Origin: Betaproteobacteria bacterium
GTDB taxonomy: Bacteria > Bdellovibrionota_B > Oligoflexia > Silvanigrellales > Silvanigrellaceae
Assembly: GCA_016868315.1 (NCBI GenBank)
Contig: VGHE01000001.1
Location: 248,001 to 312,000 of the forward strand
Direction: 5' to 3'
DNA length: 64,000 nt
Below, one piece after another: positions 27,000 to 35,683 of this stretch (positions within the stretch are counted from its first letter, which is position 1; each line of letters begins with the position of its first letter). Below the pieces are notes generated by a model. It ran no database searches. It saw only the letters and a program-made list of their open reading frames with translations, and had not been told where the DNA came from. The translations under genes were made by a program, and so were the position numbers.

Positions 27000-27976
27000 T
27001 GAAAGATTTGCATTCCATTCTGAAGGCTGTTTCGCGCGGAAAAATGGACGTCGAGCGCGCGGCTGGGCTCATCCAAGAACTGTTCGAAGCTTCTCAGAAC
27101 TTTGATTCCGAGCAGCAGCCTTCTGCGCCGAGAGCCTCCTTGAAGAAGGGCGCTAGGCGTGGGTTCAGCAAGGTCACGGGTGCAAAAACATCTGTCGACG
27201 CTGCGCTCACACAGCTGAGCGAACGTGTTGGCTTTGGCACTCTTCTCAAACGCTCGCGTGAACTCAGCCGGAAAATTGAATTTCGCCCCGAGCACTCGGG
27301 ATTTGATGCACAGCTTTCAGTCTTTAGTTCCGTTGAAGTGAGTTCCGATAGTGTTGCCGATGGCAACAACGTGACCGGTTCGCAATGGAAAAATGCCGCC
27401 TTTATCGATATGGCCGAAGTGCATCGGAATCAGTTCACGATTTCACAAATCTCCAATTTCAGCTGCGCGCGTTCGAACTTCTCTTCAAATGAGCTTGGGC
27501 TCGCTCGGCTATGTGATGTCACGGTGAGTGAGTCGCGTTTTGAGCATAACCGTTTGTCGCGCAGCCAATGTTTAGATGTTTCGCTGACTGAATCCGATTT
27601 CACCCACAACAGGTTGTTGAAGTCTGAACTCAGTGGTGTGGTTCTCAATGCCAGTCGGGTTGCAAATCTGGTCTTGAACAGCTCCCGCTTCCAAGAGTGC
27701 GAATTCGACCAGTCGGACATTCAGGGTCTCAAGTTTGAGAACTGTAACTTCGAGGAGTGTCGTTTCAGCAATTGCGAGATTGTTTCCACCGAGCCGGCCA
27801 TTTTGGAAGGCCTCAAGGTCAAAGGGAAAATATTTGAGGGTCTGCGGAGTGTGGAAGATTGGCTGTCTGCTCTTGAATACAAGCCCAGTCAGGAACACAA
27901 TGCGCACCGCTCTGCGGAAGGCTCACAGGGGCGCAGGCCGCATCGCCGGCAACGCCATCCTCGGGACAAACGTTGA
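26999..27976 (+). CDS. Pentapeptide-repeat-like right-handed beta-helix protein
   Basis: A 325-residue protein. The first 30 residues form a helix (I-L-K-A-V-S-R-G-K-M-D-V-E-R-A) like those of small regulatory modules. A basic linker follows. Residues 130-260 show repeating five-residue units (F-S-C-A-R, S-N-F-S-S, S-R-F-E-H, C-E-F-D-Q, C-N-F-E-E, C-R-F-S-N) as in pentapeptide-repeat solenoids, with frequent Ser/Cys/Asn at the same rungs. The C-terminus is Arg/His-rich. The ATG at 26999 overlaps the lptG stop, implying coupling. No catalytic motif is seen; a structural or DNA-mimic role is possible. Function unknown. Confidence 0.75.
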   Translation: MKDLHSILKAVSRGKMDVERAAGLIQELFEASQNFDSEQQPSAPRASLKKGARRGFSKVTGAKTSVDAALTQLSERVGFGTLLKRSRELSRKIEFRPEHSGFDAQLSVFSSVEVSSDSVADGNNVTGSQWKNAAFIDMAEVHRNQFTISQISNFSCARSNFSSNELGLARLCDVTVSESRFEHNRLSRSQCLDVSLTESDFTHNRLLKSELSGVVLNASRVANLVLNSSRFQECEFDQSDIQGLKFENCNFEECRFSNCEIVSTEPAILEGLKVKGKIFEGLRSVEDWLSALEYKPSQEHNAHRSAEGSQGRRPHRRQRHPRDKR

Positions 27977-28017
27977 ACAAGGATTATCAGTCACCTCTCC
28001 ACGAAAGGGTATTCTCC

Positions 28018-29025
28018 ATGACGATTCGAGTTGGCATTAATGGTTTCGGACGTATCGGTCGCTGCGTCACGCGTGCGCTGCAGAGCAACAAAGACGTCGA
28101 AATCGTTCTCATCAACGATCTCACCAACGCAGCAACTCTTGCGCACCTGCTAAAATACGACTCCGTTCATGGCACCGCTGCTGCTACTGTTGAAGCACGT
28201 GAAAATGCCTTGGTTGTTGGTGGGAAGACGATTCAGGTTACGGCTATTAGCAATCCTGCCGAAATTCCTTGGGGTCAAAACAAGGTTGACGTTGTGCTTG
28301 AGTGCACAGGCCGCTTCACTAAGGGCGAAGAATGTGCAGCGCACATCCGTGCAGGTGCACGCAAGGTTATTCTGAGCGCTCCAGGTAAATCGGTCGATAA
28401 GACCATTGTTATTGGCGTCAACGACAACGAGTACAAGTTGGCTGAGCACAATATTGTCAGCAATGGCTCATGCACGACCAACTGCCTGGCTCCTGTGGCT
28501 CTCACAGTTCATGAGGCGTTTGGAATCCGCAAAGGTCTGATGACCACAATCCACTCCTACACAAACGACCAACGTATCCTCGACCTGCCGCACTCGGACA
28601 TGCGTCGTGCACGCGCCGCTGCGCTGAGCATGATTCCCACCAGCACAGGCGCTGCAAAGGCTATTTCGGAAGTTATTCCTGCACTCAAAGGCAAGCTTCA
28701 TGGTTTTGCTGTGCGCGTGCCGACACCAAACGTGTCACTGGTTGACGTTACTTTTGAACTCGAGAAGCCAGCAACAGCTGAGCAAATCAATGCAGCTCTG
28801 AAGGCTGCAGCTGAAGGTCGTTTGAAGGGTGTTCTTGGTTACAGCACCGAGCCATTGGTGAGCTGTGACTTTAACGGCAGCCCGCTCTCGAGCATCGTGG
28901 ATGCCGAGTACACCACTGTTATCGGCGACAACATGGTCAAGATCCTCTCCTGGTACGATAACGAAATGGGCTTCAGCAACCGCATGGTTGACCTCACGCG
29001 TCTTGTTGCAACGGGCAAGCGTTAA
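28018..29025 (+). CDS. gapA: Glyceraldehyde-3-phosphate dehydrogenase (NAD, phosphorylating)
   Basis: A 335-residue glycolytic enzyme. The Rossmann motif I-N-G-F-G-R-I-G-R is at residues 7-15. Catalytic Cys152 in S-N-G-S-C-T-T-N and His179 (T-I-H-S-Y-T) are present. N-D at 33-34 favours NAD over NADP. The start at 28018 gives the standard N-terminus (M-T-I-R-V-G-I-N-G-F) and has AAAGGG upstream; the frame extends 45 bases further. A hairpin terminator follows at 29064. Confidence 0.97.
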   Translation: MTIRVGINGFGRIGRCVTRALQSNKDVEIVLINDLTNAATLAHLLKYDSVHGTAAATVEARENALVVGGKTIQVTAISNPAEIPWGQNKVDVVLECTGRFTKGEECAAHIRAGARKVILSAPGKSVDKTIVIGVNDNEYKLAEHNIVSNGSCTTNCLAPVALTVHEAFGIRKGLMTTIHSYTNDQRILDLPHSDMRRARAAALSMIPTSTGAAKAISEVIPALKGKLHGFAVRVPTPNVSLVDVTFELEKPATAEQINAALKAAAEGRLKGVLGYSTEPLVSCDFNGSPLSSIVDAEYTTVIGDNMVKILSWYDNEMGFSNRMVDLTRLVATGKR

Positions 29026-29041
29026 TTTCTGCAGGCTCTTG

Positions 29042-30151
29042 TTAGAGCTCGTGGTTCGTTGAAAAAGGGTGCTCCGTGTGAGCGCCCTTTTTTGTTTGGA
29101 GGCGCGCGCGTCCGTACCAATAGCGTCGGTCGTTTTTCCGGCTCAATGCCGAGAGTGCAATTTTTTCCAACAAGTCGCCATAGCTCAGGCCGCCGGCCTC
29201 GGCCATTTTTGGTAGCACACTATAATAGTGGGAGAGTCCTGCCAGCGGATTCGCTTCGAGCAACAGGGGGCATCCTTCAGCATTCATTTTCCAATCAAAG
29301 CGAACGAAGTCATCGAGACCCACGTGCCTGCTGAGAGACTCCATTGCACTCACAATGGTTTCTCGGTGTTGTTCGTCGAGTTCCGGGAACAATACTTTTT
29401 CCTCCATGGAGTCTTTGCTTTTGTTGGCTAGTCCATACACACCGTCAGCAACTTCGATTTCGGCAATGGGAAGAGTGATGACTGGGTTTGCGCCGATGAA
29501 GGCCGACGTGAGCTCTCGGCCGGGCAGATGCTCTTCAACAAGGACACCCTCCGGAAATTGTTCCAGCAGTGAGCGGCAAGTTTGGTGAGTTTGATTCGGA
29601 GTTGAGCCGAGTGAGTGCCGGGCATCAATACCCATGCCGGAACCTTCGCAGTCTGGCTTTATGAAATGAGGACGATTGAGCAGCGACGTAGGGAGCTGAA
29701 GAATATCGTCGGTGCAGCGGATGAGGTGGAAATCCGGAGTTGGAATTCCAAGAGCGCGGCACATCAGCTTGAATGTGCTTTTTCGCATGGCGACACACTG
29801 TGCAAACGGATCGCTGCCAATGAAGGGTATTCCGCTCATTTCGCACAAGGCAGGAATCCAAGCTTCACGTGAGGGAGTTCCCCAACCTTCAACAAGCGAA
29901 TGCACCAGTTCGAACTTCTGAAAGTCCTCACTCCAACGAGACAGGAAAAAATTGTCTAGTGGAAGACGGGTGACCGCGCATCCGAGCTGCTCCCAAGTTT
30001 CAGCAATCTTATCGATCGTCTTTCGGGTTTCCCATTCAGCTTCAGCTTCAGTGGGAAAAGGATGCTCCGCAGAGCGGATCAGTTTTTCAGGTTTGTCGAA
30101 GACAAGCGCAATTGAAATGTTAGCCAATGGCAATGTTTTTTTTGTGGTCAT
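29042..30151 (-). CDS. ATP-grasp ligase, D-alanine-D-alanine ligase-like
   Basis: A 369-residue ATP-grasp protein. Visible are K-P-D-C-E-G-S-G-M-G-I in the ATP-binding loop, L-V-E-E-H-L-P-G-R-E-L-T, and the metal-binding end F-D-W-K-M-N-A-E-G and E-A-N-P-L-A-G-L. These match Ddl, but the N-terminal serine/glycine loop of true Ddl is not clear and the length is slightly long. It may ligate another amino acid or peptide. AGGAG lies 6 bases before the ATG at 30151. It is alone and divergent from the histone-like gene; its last codons overlap the gapA terminator. Confidence 0.8.
   Translation of the reverse strand: MTTKKTLPLANISIALVFDKPEKLIRSAEHPFPTEAEAEWETRKTIDKIAETWEQLGCAVTRLPLDNFFLSRWSEDFQKFELVHSLVEGWGTPSREAWIPALCEMSGIPFIGSDPFAQCVAMRKSTFKLMCRALGIPTPDFHLIRCTDDILQLPTSLLNRPHFIKPDCEGSGMGIDARHSLGSTPNQTHQTCRSLLEQFPEGVLVEEHLPGRELTSAFIGANPVITLPIAEIEVADGVYGLANKSKDSMEEKVLFPELDEQHRETIVSAMESLSRHVGLDDFVRFDWKMNAEGCPLLLEANPLAGLSHYYSVLPKMAEAGGLSYGDLLEKIALSALSRKNDRRYWYGRARLQTKKGAHTEHPFSTNHEL
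29064..29093 (+). terminator. Terminator of gapA, inside the 3' end of the ATP-grasp gene
   Basis: AAAAGGGTGCT (29064-29074) pairs with AGCGCCCTTTT with one wobble pair, over a 6- to 7-base loop, and T-rich sequence follows to 29093. It lies 38 bases after the gapA stop. The same bases encode the last residues of the convergent ATP-grasp gene. Confidence 0.85.
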
Positions 30152-30392
30152 GTGATCTCCTGTGCTCATGTGGACGCAGTGTGATCGGTTGAACAATTTT
30201 CTTTGCACGTTGCAATCTTGACATCAAATGCCTCGCTGCCTGTATCGACGCAGGAATAAATTGCGACCCATCACCGATCAAAAAAATATGAAAACTGATC
30301 ACTCGAATGCTACCAATTTTTTTCTTCGTAGTTTATCATCCAAACAGATCGATTTCGGATTCAGCCGAGAATTCACTTGAAAGGAGAATGCA

Positions 30393-30866
30393 ATGGCAGA
30401 AGTTAAGAAGGCAGCAGCGAAGAAACCTGCGGCTAAGAAGGCAGCAGCGAAGAAGGCAGCAGCGAAGAAGCCTGCAGCTAAGAAAGCGGCAGCTAAGAAG
30501 CCTGTAGCCAAGAAGGCAGCAGCCAAAAAGCCAGCAGCGAAGAAGGTTGCCAAGAAGGCAGTCGTCAAGAAGGCAGCTAAGAAACCAGCTGCCAAGAAGG
30601 CAGTGAAGAAAGCTGCCAAGAAGGCAGTGAAGAAAGCTGCGAAGAAGGCAGCGGCAAAGAAGCCTGCGGCAAAGAAAAAGGCTGCAAAAAAGGCTACGCG
30701 CAAGGCTGGTAAGAAGGCCGGAGCTGCAAAAAAGTCCGCAGCTCCCAAGAAGCGCGGTCGTCCAAGCAAGCTTGAGAAGCTCCGCCAGACCATTCGTCGC
30801 GGTCGTCCACGCAAGGGCTCTGCGAAGTCTGACAACGGCGCAATGGCTGAAGGCGGTCAGCTCTGA
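30393..30866 (+). CDS. Histone-H1-like nucleoid protein with two AT-hook-like motifs
   Basis: A 157-residue protein of A-A-K-K-P repeats over its first 110 residues, like bacterial H1 homologues. The C-terminal part has K-R-G-R-P-S-K and R-R-G-R-P-R-K, two AT-hook-like R-G-R-P cores. It should bind and condense DNA in the cytoplasm. Start: AAAGGAG lies 7 bases upstream (30380-30386). The N-terminal codons are highly repetitive (AAGAAG-GCAGC). It is a stand-alone form of the tail seen on the peroxiredoxin at 2268. Confidence 0.9.
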   Translation: MAEVKKAAAKKPAAKKAAAKKAAAKKPAAKKAAAKKPVAKKAAAKKPAAKKVAKKAVVKKAAKKPAAKKAVKKAAKKAVKKAAKKAAAKKPAAKKKAAKKATRKAGKKAGAAKKSAAPKKRGRPSKLEKLRQTIRRGRPRKGSAKSDNGAMAEGGQL

Positions 30867-30894
30867 TTTCCTCAGTCGCCTGAACGGTGTATTG

Positions 30895-30933
30895 AAGCCT
30901 GGCACTTTTTCACCATGAAGAGGAGCCAGGCTT
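30895..30933 (+). promoter_or_regulatory. Hairpin over the mutY ribosome-binding region
   Basis: AAGCCTGGC (30895-30903) pairs perfectly with GCCAGGCTT (30925-30933), one base before the mutY ATG. The ribosome site AAGAGGAG (30919-30925) falls in the loop and stem edge. It may act as a weak terminator of the histone-like gene or as a translational control element. Confidence 0.5.
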
Positions 30934-30934
30934 T

Positions 30935-32077
30935 ATGCTTTTGAATGATCAACATCTCCGTAACAATCGTGATTGGGTCACCCGTCTTCTCAACTGGTAC
31001 GACCTCAACAAACGCGATTTTCCATGGCGCAGAAAAATTTCGGTTTATCACACGTGGATTTGTGAGGTGATGAGCCAGCAGACGACCATGGCCGTTGTTG
31101 TTCCTCGTTTTGAAGCCTTCATTGAGCGCCTTCCTACACTCGCAGATCTAGCAACGGTTGGTGACGATGTATTGCGGGAGCTCTGGGCAGGGCTCGGCTA
31201 TTACGCCCGAGCACGCAATTTGCGCGCAGGAGCCTCTTATATTGTGAGCCAAAGGGGTGGCGAGTTTCCGAGTTCGTACGAAGATTGGCTCAAGGTGCCC
31301 GGTGTAGGTCCTTACACGGCCTCCGTCATCTCGAGCATTTGCTTTCTGCAGCCCAAAGCCTGTGTCGATGGAAATGTTGTGCGCGTGGTTGCGCGCCTTG
31401 CGGCCTGTCATGGGACTGAGCTGTGGAGCGACGATGGACGCACTGCCATTCAGAATCTCGTCGACACCGTGATTCTAAAAGAGCGTCCCGGAGATTTCAA
31501 TCAGGCTATGATGGAGTTGGGTGCAACGCTTTGTCAGAAGAAATCACCCGACTGTGGTAGGTGCCCCGTTTCTTCAAGCTGCCAGGCATTTGCATTAAGT
31601 CAGGTTGAACAGTGTCCGCCCAATAAGCCGCGCAAAGATTTTGTCGACGTTGAGCTACTTGCTCTGCACCTGTGGCGTGCTTCTGTGGAGTCACACGGCT
31701 ACTCGGAATTGTTCCTCGCGGAGCGGCGCTCTGGTTTCCTTGCGGGTACTGTCGGCTTCCCGCTGCTGCGATGTGAGCCTGGCAAAACTCCCGAAAATTA
31801 CCTCGAGCAATTTTCGAAGAGTTCGTTTTTTCGTTGTGTAAAATTGGAAAAAGTAAAAATCTCCCACACCATCACGCACCACAAGTTGAGTCTGAACGTG
31901 GTCACGCTCGAATTGGGCGACAGCTATACTCTGCACGAGGCACTGGATCCGAGCCTGGTACATTTGCTGAATCAACTGTCTATTTCGCTCAATCGTCCGC
32001 TTTGGGTGTCAAAAAACCACGCTTCACGGAGCGTCGCTTCGTCATTGGATCGCAAAATCTGGGAAAAAATTTCCTGA
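30935..32077 (+). CDS. mutY: Adenine DNA glycosylase (A/G mismatch)
   Basis: A 380-residue base-excision repair enzyme that removes adenine paired with 8-oxoguanine. Catalytic Glu44 lies in W-I-C-E-V-M-S-Q-Q-T, with the helix-hairpin-helix V-P-G-V-G-P-Y-T-A and Asp145 in V-D-G-N-V. The 4Fe-4S ligands are Cys200, 207, 210 and 216 (C-x6-C-x2-C-x5-C). The C-terminal third is the NUDIX-like 8-oxoG recognition region. It lies 68 bases after the histone-like gene. Confidence 0.95.
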   Translation: MLLNDQHLRNNRDWVTRLLNWYDLNKRDFPWRRKISVYHTWICEVMSQQTTMAVVVPRFEAFIERLPTLADLATVGDDVLRELWAGLGYYARARNLRAGASYIVSQRGGEFPSSYEDWLKVPGVGPYTASVISSICFLQPKACVDGNVVRVVARLAACHGTELWSDDGRTAIQNLVDTVILKERPGDFNQAMMELGATLCQKKSPDCGRCPVSSSCQAFALSQVEQCPPNKPRKDFVDVELLALHLWRASVESHGYSELFLAERRSGFLAGTVGFPLLRCEPGKTPENYLEQFSKSSFFRCVKLEKVKISHTITHHKLSLNVVTLELGDSYTLHEALDPSLVHLLNQLSISLNRPLWVSKNHASRSVASSLDRKIWEKIS

Positions 32078-32167
32078 TTGTTCCACAACGAGCCAATTTC
32101 ATTTCAGAAGTAAACCGTTTAGCATCTAAGACACGAGCTGCGCGACGTCTTTTTGAGGGGACAATCG

Positions 32168-34615
32168 ATGGGAACCTCGTCCAACATACTTTCTCCGTAC
32201 ATCAATGGTCGATTCCTGCAGTTGAACAGGCCGGAACGTATCTTTCACACCCAAAATCCCGTTAACCCGGGCGATGTTCTTGCTGTCACCGGATGGAACA
32301 AAGACTTGGTTGGTGAAATCGTTGAAGCAGCCAAGCGCGCGCAGTTTCAATTTGCAGCGCAATCGCTTTCGTCGCGGATGCAATTTGTTAATGCTGTGAT
32401 TGCCAATTTGCGGCAGTCCTCAGAGGAAATGAAGAGCCAAATGATGCTCGAACTCGGCCGTTCTCGTTGGGCTGTGGAGCGTGAGTGGGAATTGTGCGAG
32501 GAGCTCTTTCGTCATTTACCACGGTATTGCTCCGACGAACTTTCGCCCCAGAAATCTGAGCTTGGGTGGAGCTGGTCGTTTGCTCCGGTGGGTCTCATTC
32601 TGGTGAGCAGCAACGTAGCGCTACCCGTTTACACCGCACTCTATAGCGTTCTGACCTCAATTGCTGTGGGCAATGCAGTGGTGTTTCGGCCTTCAGCTCA
32701 TTGCCCTCTTTCAGCGTCGCTGATTGCAAGTTGCTTCCACCAGGCATCGCCTGTGGCAGGTCTCTTGCAGGTTGTTTATGGCGACCTTGAGGTGTACCGG
32801 CGGCTCGTGCTCTCGCATCAATTTGACACAATTTTCTACACGGGTGGCGAGGAATCTCTCGAGCAGCTGCGCCGAGATATGTCCACCGACCAAAACGTGC
32901 GCCTTGTTCTTTGTGGTGGTGGAAAGAATGCAGCCATTATCTCTGCCGATGCCGACATGGATTCTTCCGTGAGTCATGTTCTTCTGGGAGCGTGTCTCGA
33001 TGCAGGGCAGCGGCTCGAATCCACCGGCCTTGCGTTCGTGGATCGCCGCATTGCAGATGCTTTCGTTGAGCGCTTCGTTCGAGCCGTGAAGCAGATGCCT
33101 ATCGGCGTGAAGAATCAGCTCTCCGATGCCTCGCAACATGTGATGGGGCCACTCGCTAGCCAAACGTCTTGGGATCGCTTTTTGCGTTTTCAGGGAATTG
33201 CTGCGCGCGAATCGAGAGAAACTCTGCGTTGGGGTAAGGCCATCGATAATCCCGGTGGTGGATACTTCGTGTCGCCCGGCGTGCATTTGATTGATTGCGA
33301 CAAAGTCAAAAACAGCGTCTATGCATCGAACGCTTTCTTTGCGCCTGACGTGGCTATTGTTCCTGTAGACAGCATCGATGAAGCTGTGTCGTGTATCAAT
33401 GAACTCGCCAGTGCGCGCTCGGTTTCCGTGTTCTCGCAGAACGAGGGCACGGCAATGAACGTGCGCCGTCATTGCGTTGCACCCTTGGTTTTGAATGCTC
33501 AACCCACCACCCAACTGCATCCGCTGATGCCCACCATGGGGCGTGGCAAAGCAGGCAATTCCTGCGTGATGGGGCTGCGGTTCTTGAAGCACACAGTTTA
33601 CCCACAGACTCTCAATATGAATCCGCCTCCTGTGACCTCACCCGTGCCTTCGTCCGGTTCATCTGCAAAAAGAGGTGTAGGTGTTGGCAAGCTGGTCTCG
33701 GTTCTATTTGCTTTGTTGTTGCCGATGTTGGGTTTGATGTCACAGCAGGCAAACGCAGCGGACTACCGTAAGTCGGTTGAAGGCAACGAAGTTGTCAAAG
33801 GTAAGTTCTATCCCAAGTCGGGTCGCTTCCAAATCAATGCCGGGGGTGGTGGTCTCATCAACCAATCATTCATCAATACATTTCTTGTGGGTGGTGCGCT
33901 GACCTATCACTTTCAGGAATGGCATGCGATCAACTTTGAAGTTTTTGCAGGCATTTCGTCCGACAAAGCTGACCGTACCTGTATTGAGAACTTTTATCTT
34001 GATGAAGACTACGCAACCGCAAGCGGCTCCAACATCAAACCTCCATGCCCGTTGAAGGAGCCAGTTCTCAAGAATGCTGGAGCAATTCCTGTGGGTGCCG
34101 GAACACCTCCTGACGCAGACAAGAGGGGCGGCAAAGATGATGCTTACTATGGTAGCCGCGCACCTTTCGCCAAGAACGCAGCCTACATGCCCATTCGAGA
34201 GCTCACCTTCCTGGGTGCAGCGAACTACCAGTGGACTCCCGTTTATGGAAAGTCGTTGTTCTTTCTTTCGCAGGTGCTCTATCTCGACTTCTATCTGAAT
34301 GCGGGTTTGGGTTTGGCTATGTCCAACTTTTTTCCGCTCAAAGATAAAGTTGAAGATCCCGACGGTAACCTTAAACCCATGAAAGAAGTCGGTACCATTG
34401 ACGATAAAAAATATGGAAAGGAAGGGCGTCCTGCTCCACAAAGCCAAACAAGCCCGATGGGGACATTTGCGATTGGTAGCCGCTTCTATATGGCGCGCAG
34501 ATATCTTCTTGATGTCCAATTGAAGAACTACTCGATTATCGGTGAGAACGGTCAAGGCGGAAGCGACTTCACTGCTCCTTTTGCGCTTTTGGGTGGTATC
34601 GGAATTCTCCTCTGA
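32168..34615 (+). CDS. Degenerate aldehyde dehydrogenase fused in frame to an outer-membrane beta-barrel protein
   Basis: An 815-residue open frame. Residues 10-480 follow the whole aldehyde dehydrogenase fold (Y-I-N-G-R, F-H-T-Q-N-P, N-A-V-V-F-R-P, Y-T-G-G). However, the catalytic Cys position of G-Q-x-C is Leu283 (A-G-Q-R-L) and the general-base Glu position is Cys249 (V-L-C-G-G-G-K), so it should be inactive. From Met484 comes a signal-peptide-like segment (K-R, a long hydrophobic core L-V-S-V-L-F-A-L-L-L, then A-N-A/A-D), followed by a Gly/Tyr-rich beta-strand domain ending Gly-Ile-Leu-Leu. An internal ATG at 33617 could start the second part alone, but no ribosome site is seen there. Start at 32168: GAGGGG 7 bases upstream. 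Confidence 0.75.
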   Translation: MGTSSNILSPYINGRFLQLNRPERIFHTQNPVNPGDVLAVTGWNKDLVGEIVEAAKRAQFQFAAQSLSSRMQFVNAVIANLRQSSEEMKSQMMLELGRSRWAVEREWELCEELFRHLPRYCSDELSPQKSELGWSWSFAPVGLILVSSNVALPVYTALYSVLTSIAVGNAVVFRPSAHCPLSASLIASCFHQASPVAGLLQVVYGDLEVYRRLVLSHQFDTIFYTGGEESLEQLRRDMSTDQNVRLVLCGGGKNAAIISADADMDSSVSHVLLGACLDAGQRLESTGLAFVDRRIADAFVERFVRAVKQMPIGVKNQLSDASQHVMGPLASQTSWDRFLRFQGIAARESRETLRWGKAIDNPGGGYFVSPGVHLIDCDKVKNSVYASNAFFAPDVAIVPVDSIDEAVSCINELASARSVSVFSQNEGTAMNVRRHCVAPLVLNAQPTTQLHPLMPTMGRGKAGNSCVMGLRFLKHTVYPQTLNMNPPPVTSPVPSSGSSAKRGVGVGKLVSVLFALLLPMLGLMSQQANAADYRKSVEGNEVVKGKFYPKSGRFQINAGGGGLINQSFINTFLVGGALTYHFQEWHAINFEVFAGISSDKADRTCIENFYLDEDYATASGSNIKPPCPLKEPVLKNAGAIPVGAGTPPDADKRGGKDDAYYGSRAPFAKNAAYMPIRELTFLGAANYQWTPVYGKSLFFLSQVLYLDFYLNAGLGLAMSNFFPLKDKVEDPDGNLKPMKEVGTIDDKKYGKEGRPAPQSQTSPMGTFAIGSRFYMARRYLLDVQLKNYSIIGENGQGGSDFTAPFALLGGIGILL

Positions 34616-35682
34616 TGCCTGTGCTCTTCGTTCCCCCGACACAGGTCATCCCCTTCGATGCCGAGCGCCTTGTCGAGCAGCGCAAGGCTATGGATGAGTT
34701 TCGCGCACAGGCAGTCGCGCTGTGGCAGACCAAACCGCAAGATGAAATCAAGACAGGAGGCTTCCGTCGCTCGAGGAGCTACGAGTGGAGTGAGCCTTTC
34801 GATGCCATTTTGCAAACTTTTTATATTTATCCAACCGGACTCGCACAGCGCACCGGTGAAGTTGCCCAGGTGGCTGCTCTCTTTAAAAAGGACTCTTGCC
34901 AACTGCTCGGCAGCGCAGTTGTTTGGGGCACTGAATGGGTGAAAGCGCTCCCTTCAGGGGAAGCTCAAAACGAGCTGAATCGGCTCAAGCAAGCGTCTGC
35001 GCGCAAATTCGAAAACGCGAAATCGCCTATTCGTTTGAGCACCGCAGGCTACGGCTATTGGGACACGACTCTCGCATGGATTTCGGAAGCATATGTGGGC
35101 GAGAAGTTGGCAGGTGAAGGCCTCATCGTGCACTCGGATCTTGTGGGTGTGGTGTGTGCCAAGGAATCGAAAGGAGCCTTGCCGGGTGCAACCGCGAGCG
35201 AGCCGCTTCTAAAACGAGGGCATAGGCAAGTGCGAATCGTTCTGAGGGGCACAAAACCAAAACAGCCCGAGCGCTGGCCAATGGTTGAAGGTAAAGTTTC
35301 TGTCCTCGCGCTTCCATTGAATACATCGATCTCTGCACTCAAACCTGTCGAACTGAAACAGGAACCATTCGCGCCGAAGAATCTTGCTGCAGGAGTGCTG
35401 ACACAAGTGCAGCCCGCACTGCATGTTCTGAACGAAAAAGAGATTAAGGTGACTCAGAGGCAGGGGCGTTTTGCGACAGTTGAGAGAGGTCTCGCTTATG
35501 GCTTGCGGATTGGAATGCATCTGCTTGGACCCGACGGAGCAAAGTTACATGTGATTCGCTTTGATAACCGTAATGGCTCAGCAGATGCCGCAATACTCCT
35601 GATCCGCAAGGAGTCAAAAGAAAAGCCCCTCGCTGAAGGGGCAATTTTGCAGGTTGATTCGACACAATATCCAACCAAGTGA
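34615..35682 (+). CDS. Hypothetical protein coupled to the outer-membrane fusion
   Basis: A 355-residue protein, family not recognised. There is no clear signal peptide. The middle is Tyr/Trp-rich (F-Y-I-Y-P-T-G-L-A-Q and A-G-Y-G-Y-W-D). The C-terminal 80 residues are strand-rich (V-T-Q-R-Q-G-R-F-A-T-V, then G-L-R-I-G-M), resembling beta-domains found at the ends of some envelope proteins. The ATG shares its first base with the stop of the upstream gene (TGATG), so translation is coupled. It is probably part of the same envelope function. Confidence 0.7.
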   Translation: MPVLFVPPTQVIPFDAERLVEQRKAMDEFRAQAVALWQTKPQDEIKTGGFRRSRSYEWSEPFDAILQTFYIYPTGLAQRTGEVAQVAALFKKDSCQLLGSAVVWGTEWVKALPSGEAQNELNRLKQASARKFENAKSPIRLSTAGYGYWDTTLAWISEAYVGEKLAGEGLIVHSDLVGVVCAKESKGALPGATASEPLLKRGHRQVRIVLRGTKPKQPERWPMVEGKVSVLALPLNTSISALKPVELKQEPFAPKNLAAGVLTQVQPALHVLNEKEIKVTQRQGRFATVERGLAYGLRIGMHLLGPDGAKLHVIRFDNRNGSADAAILLIRKESKEKPLAEGAILQVDSTQYPTK

Positions 35683-35683
35683 T

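Noticed and set aside
30299-30905. Two long minus-strand frames across the histone-like gene
   Set aside because: Low-complexity complement of AAG-GCA repeats, with no start context.
32711-33592. 293-codon minus-strand frame antisense to the dehydrogenase-like region
   Set aside because: No motif, signal or start context; a shadow of the plus-strand gene.
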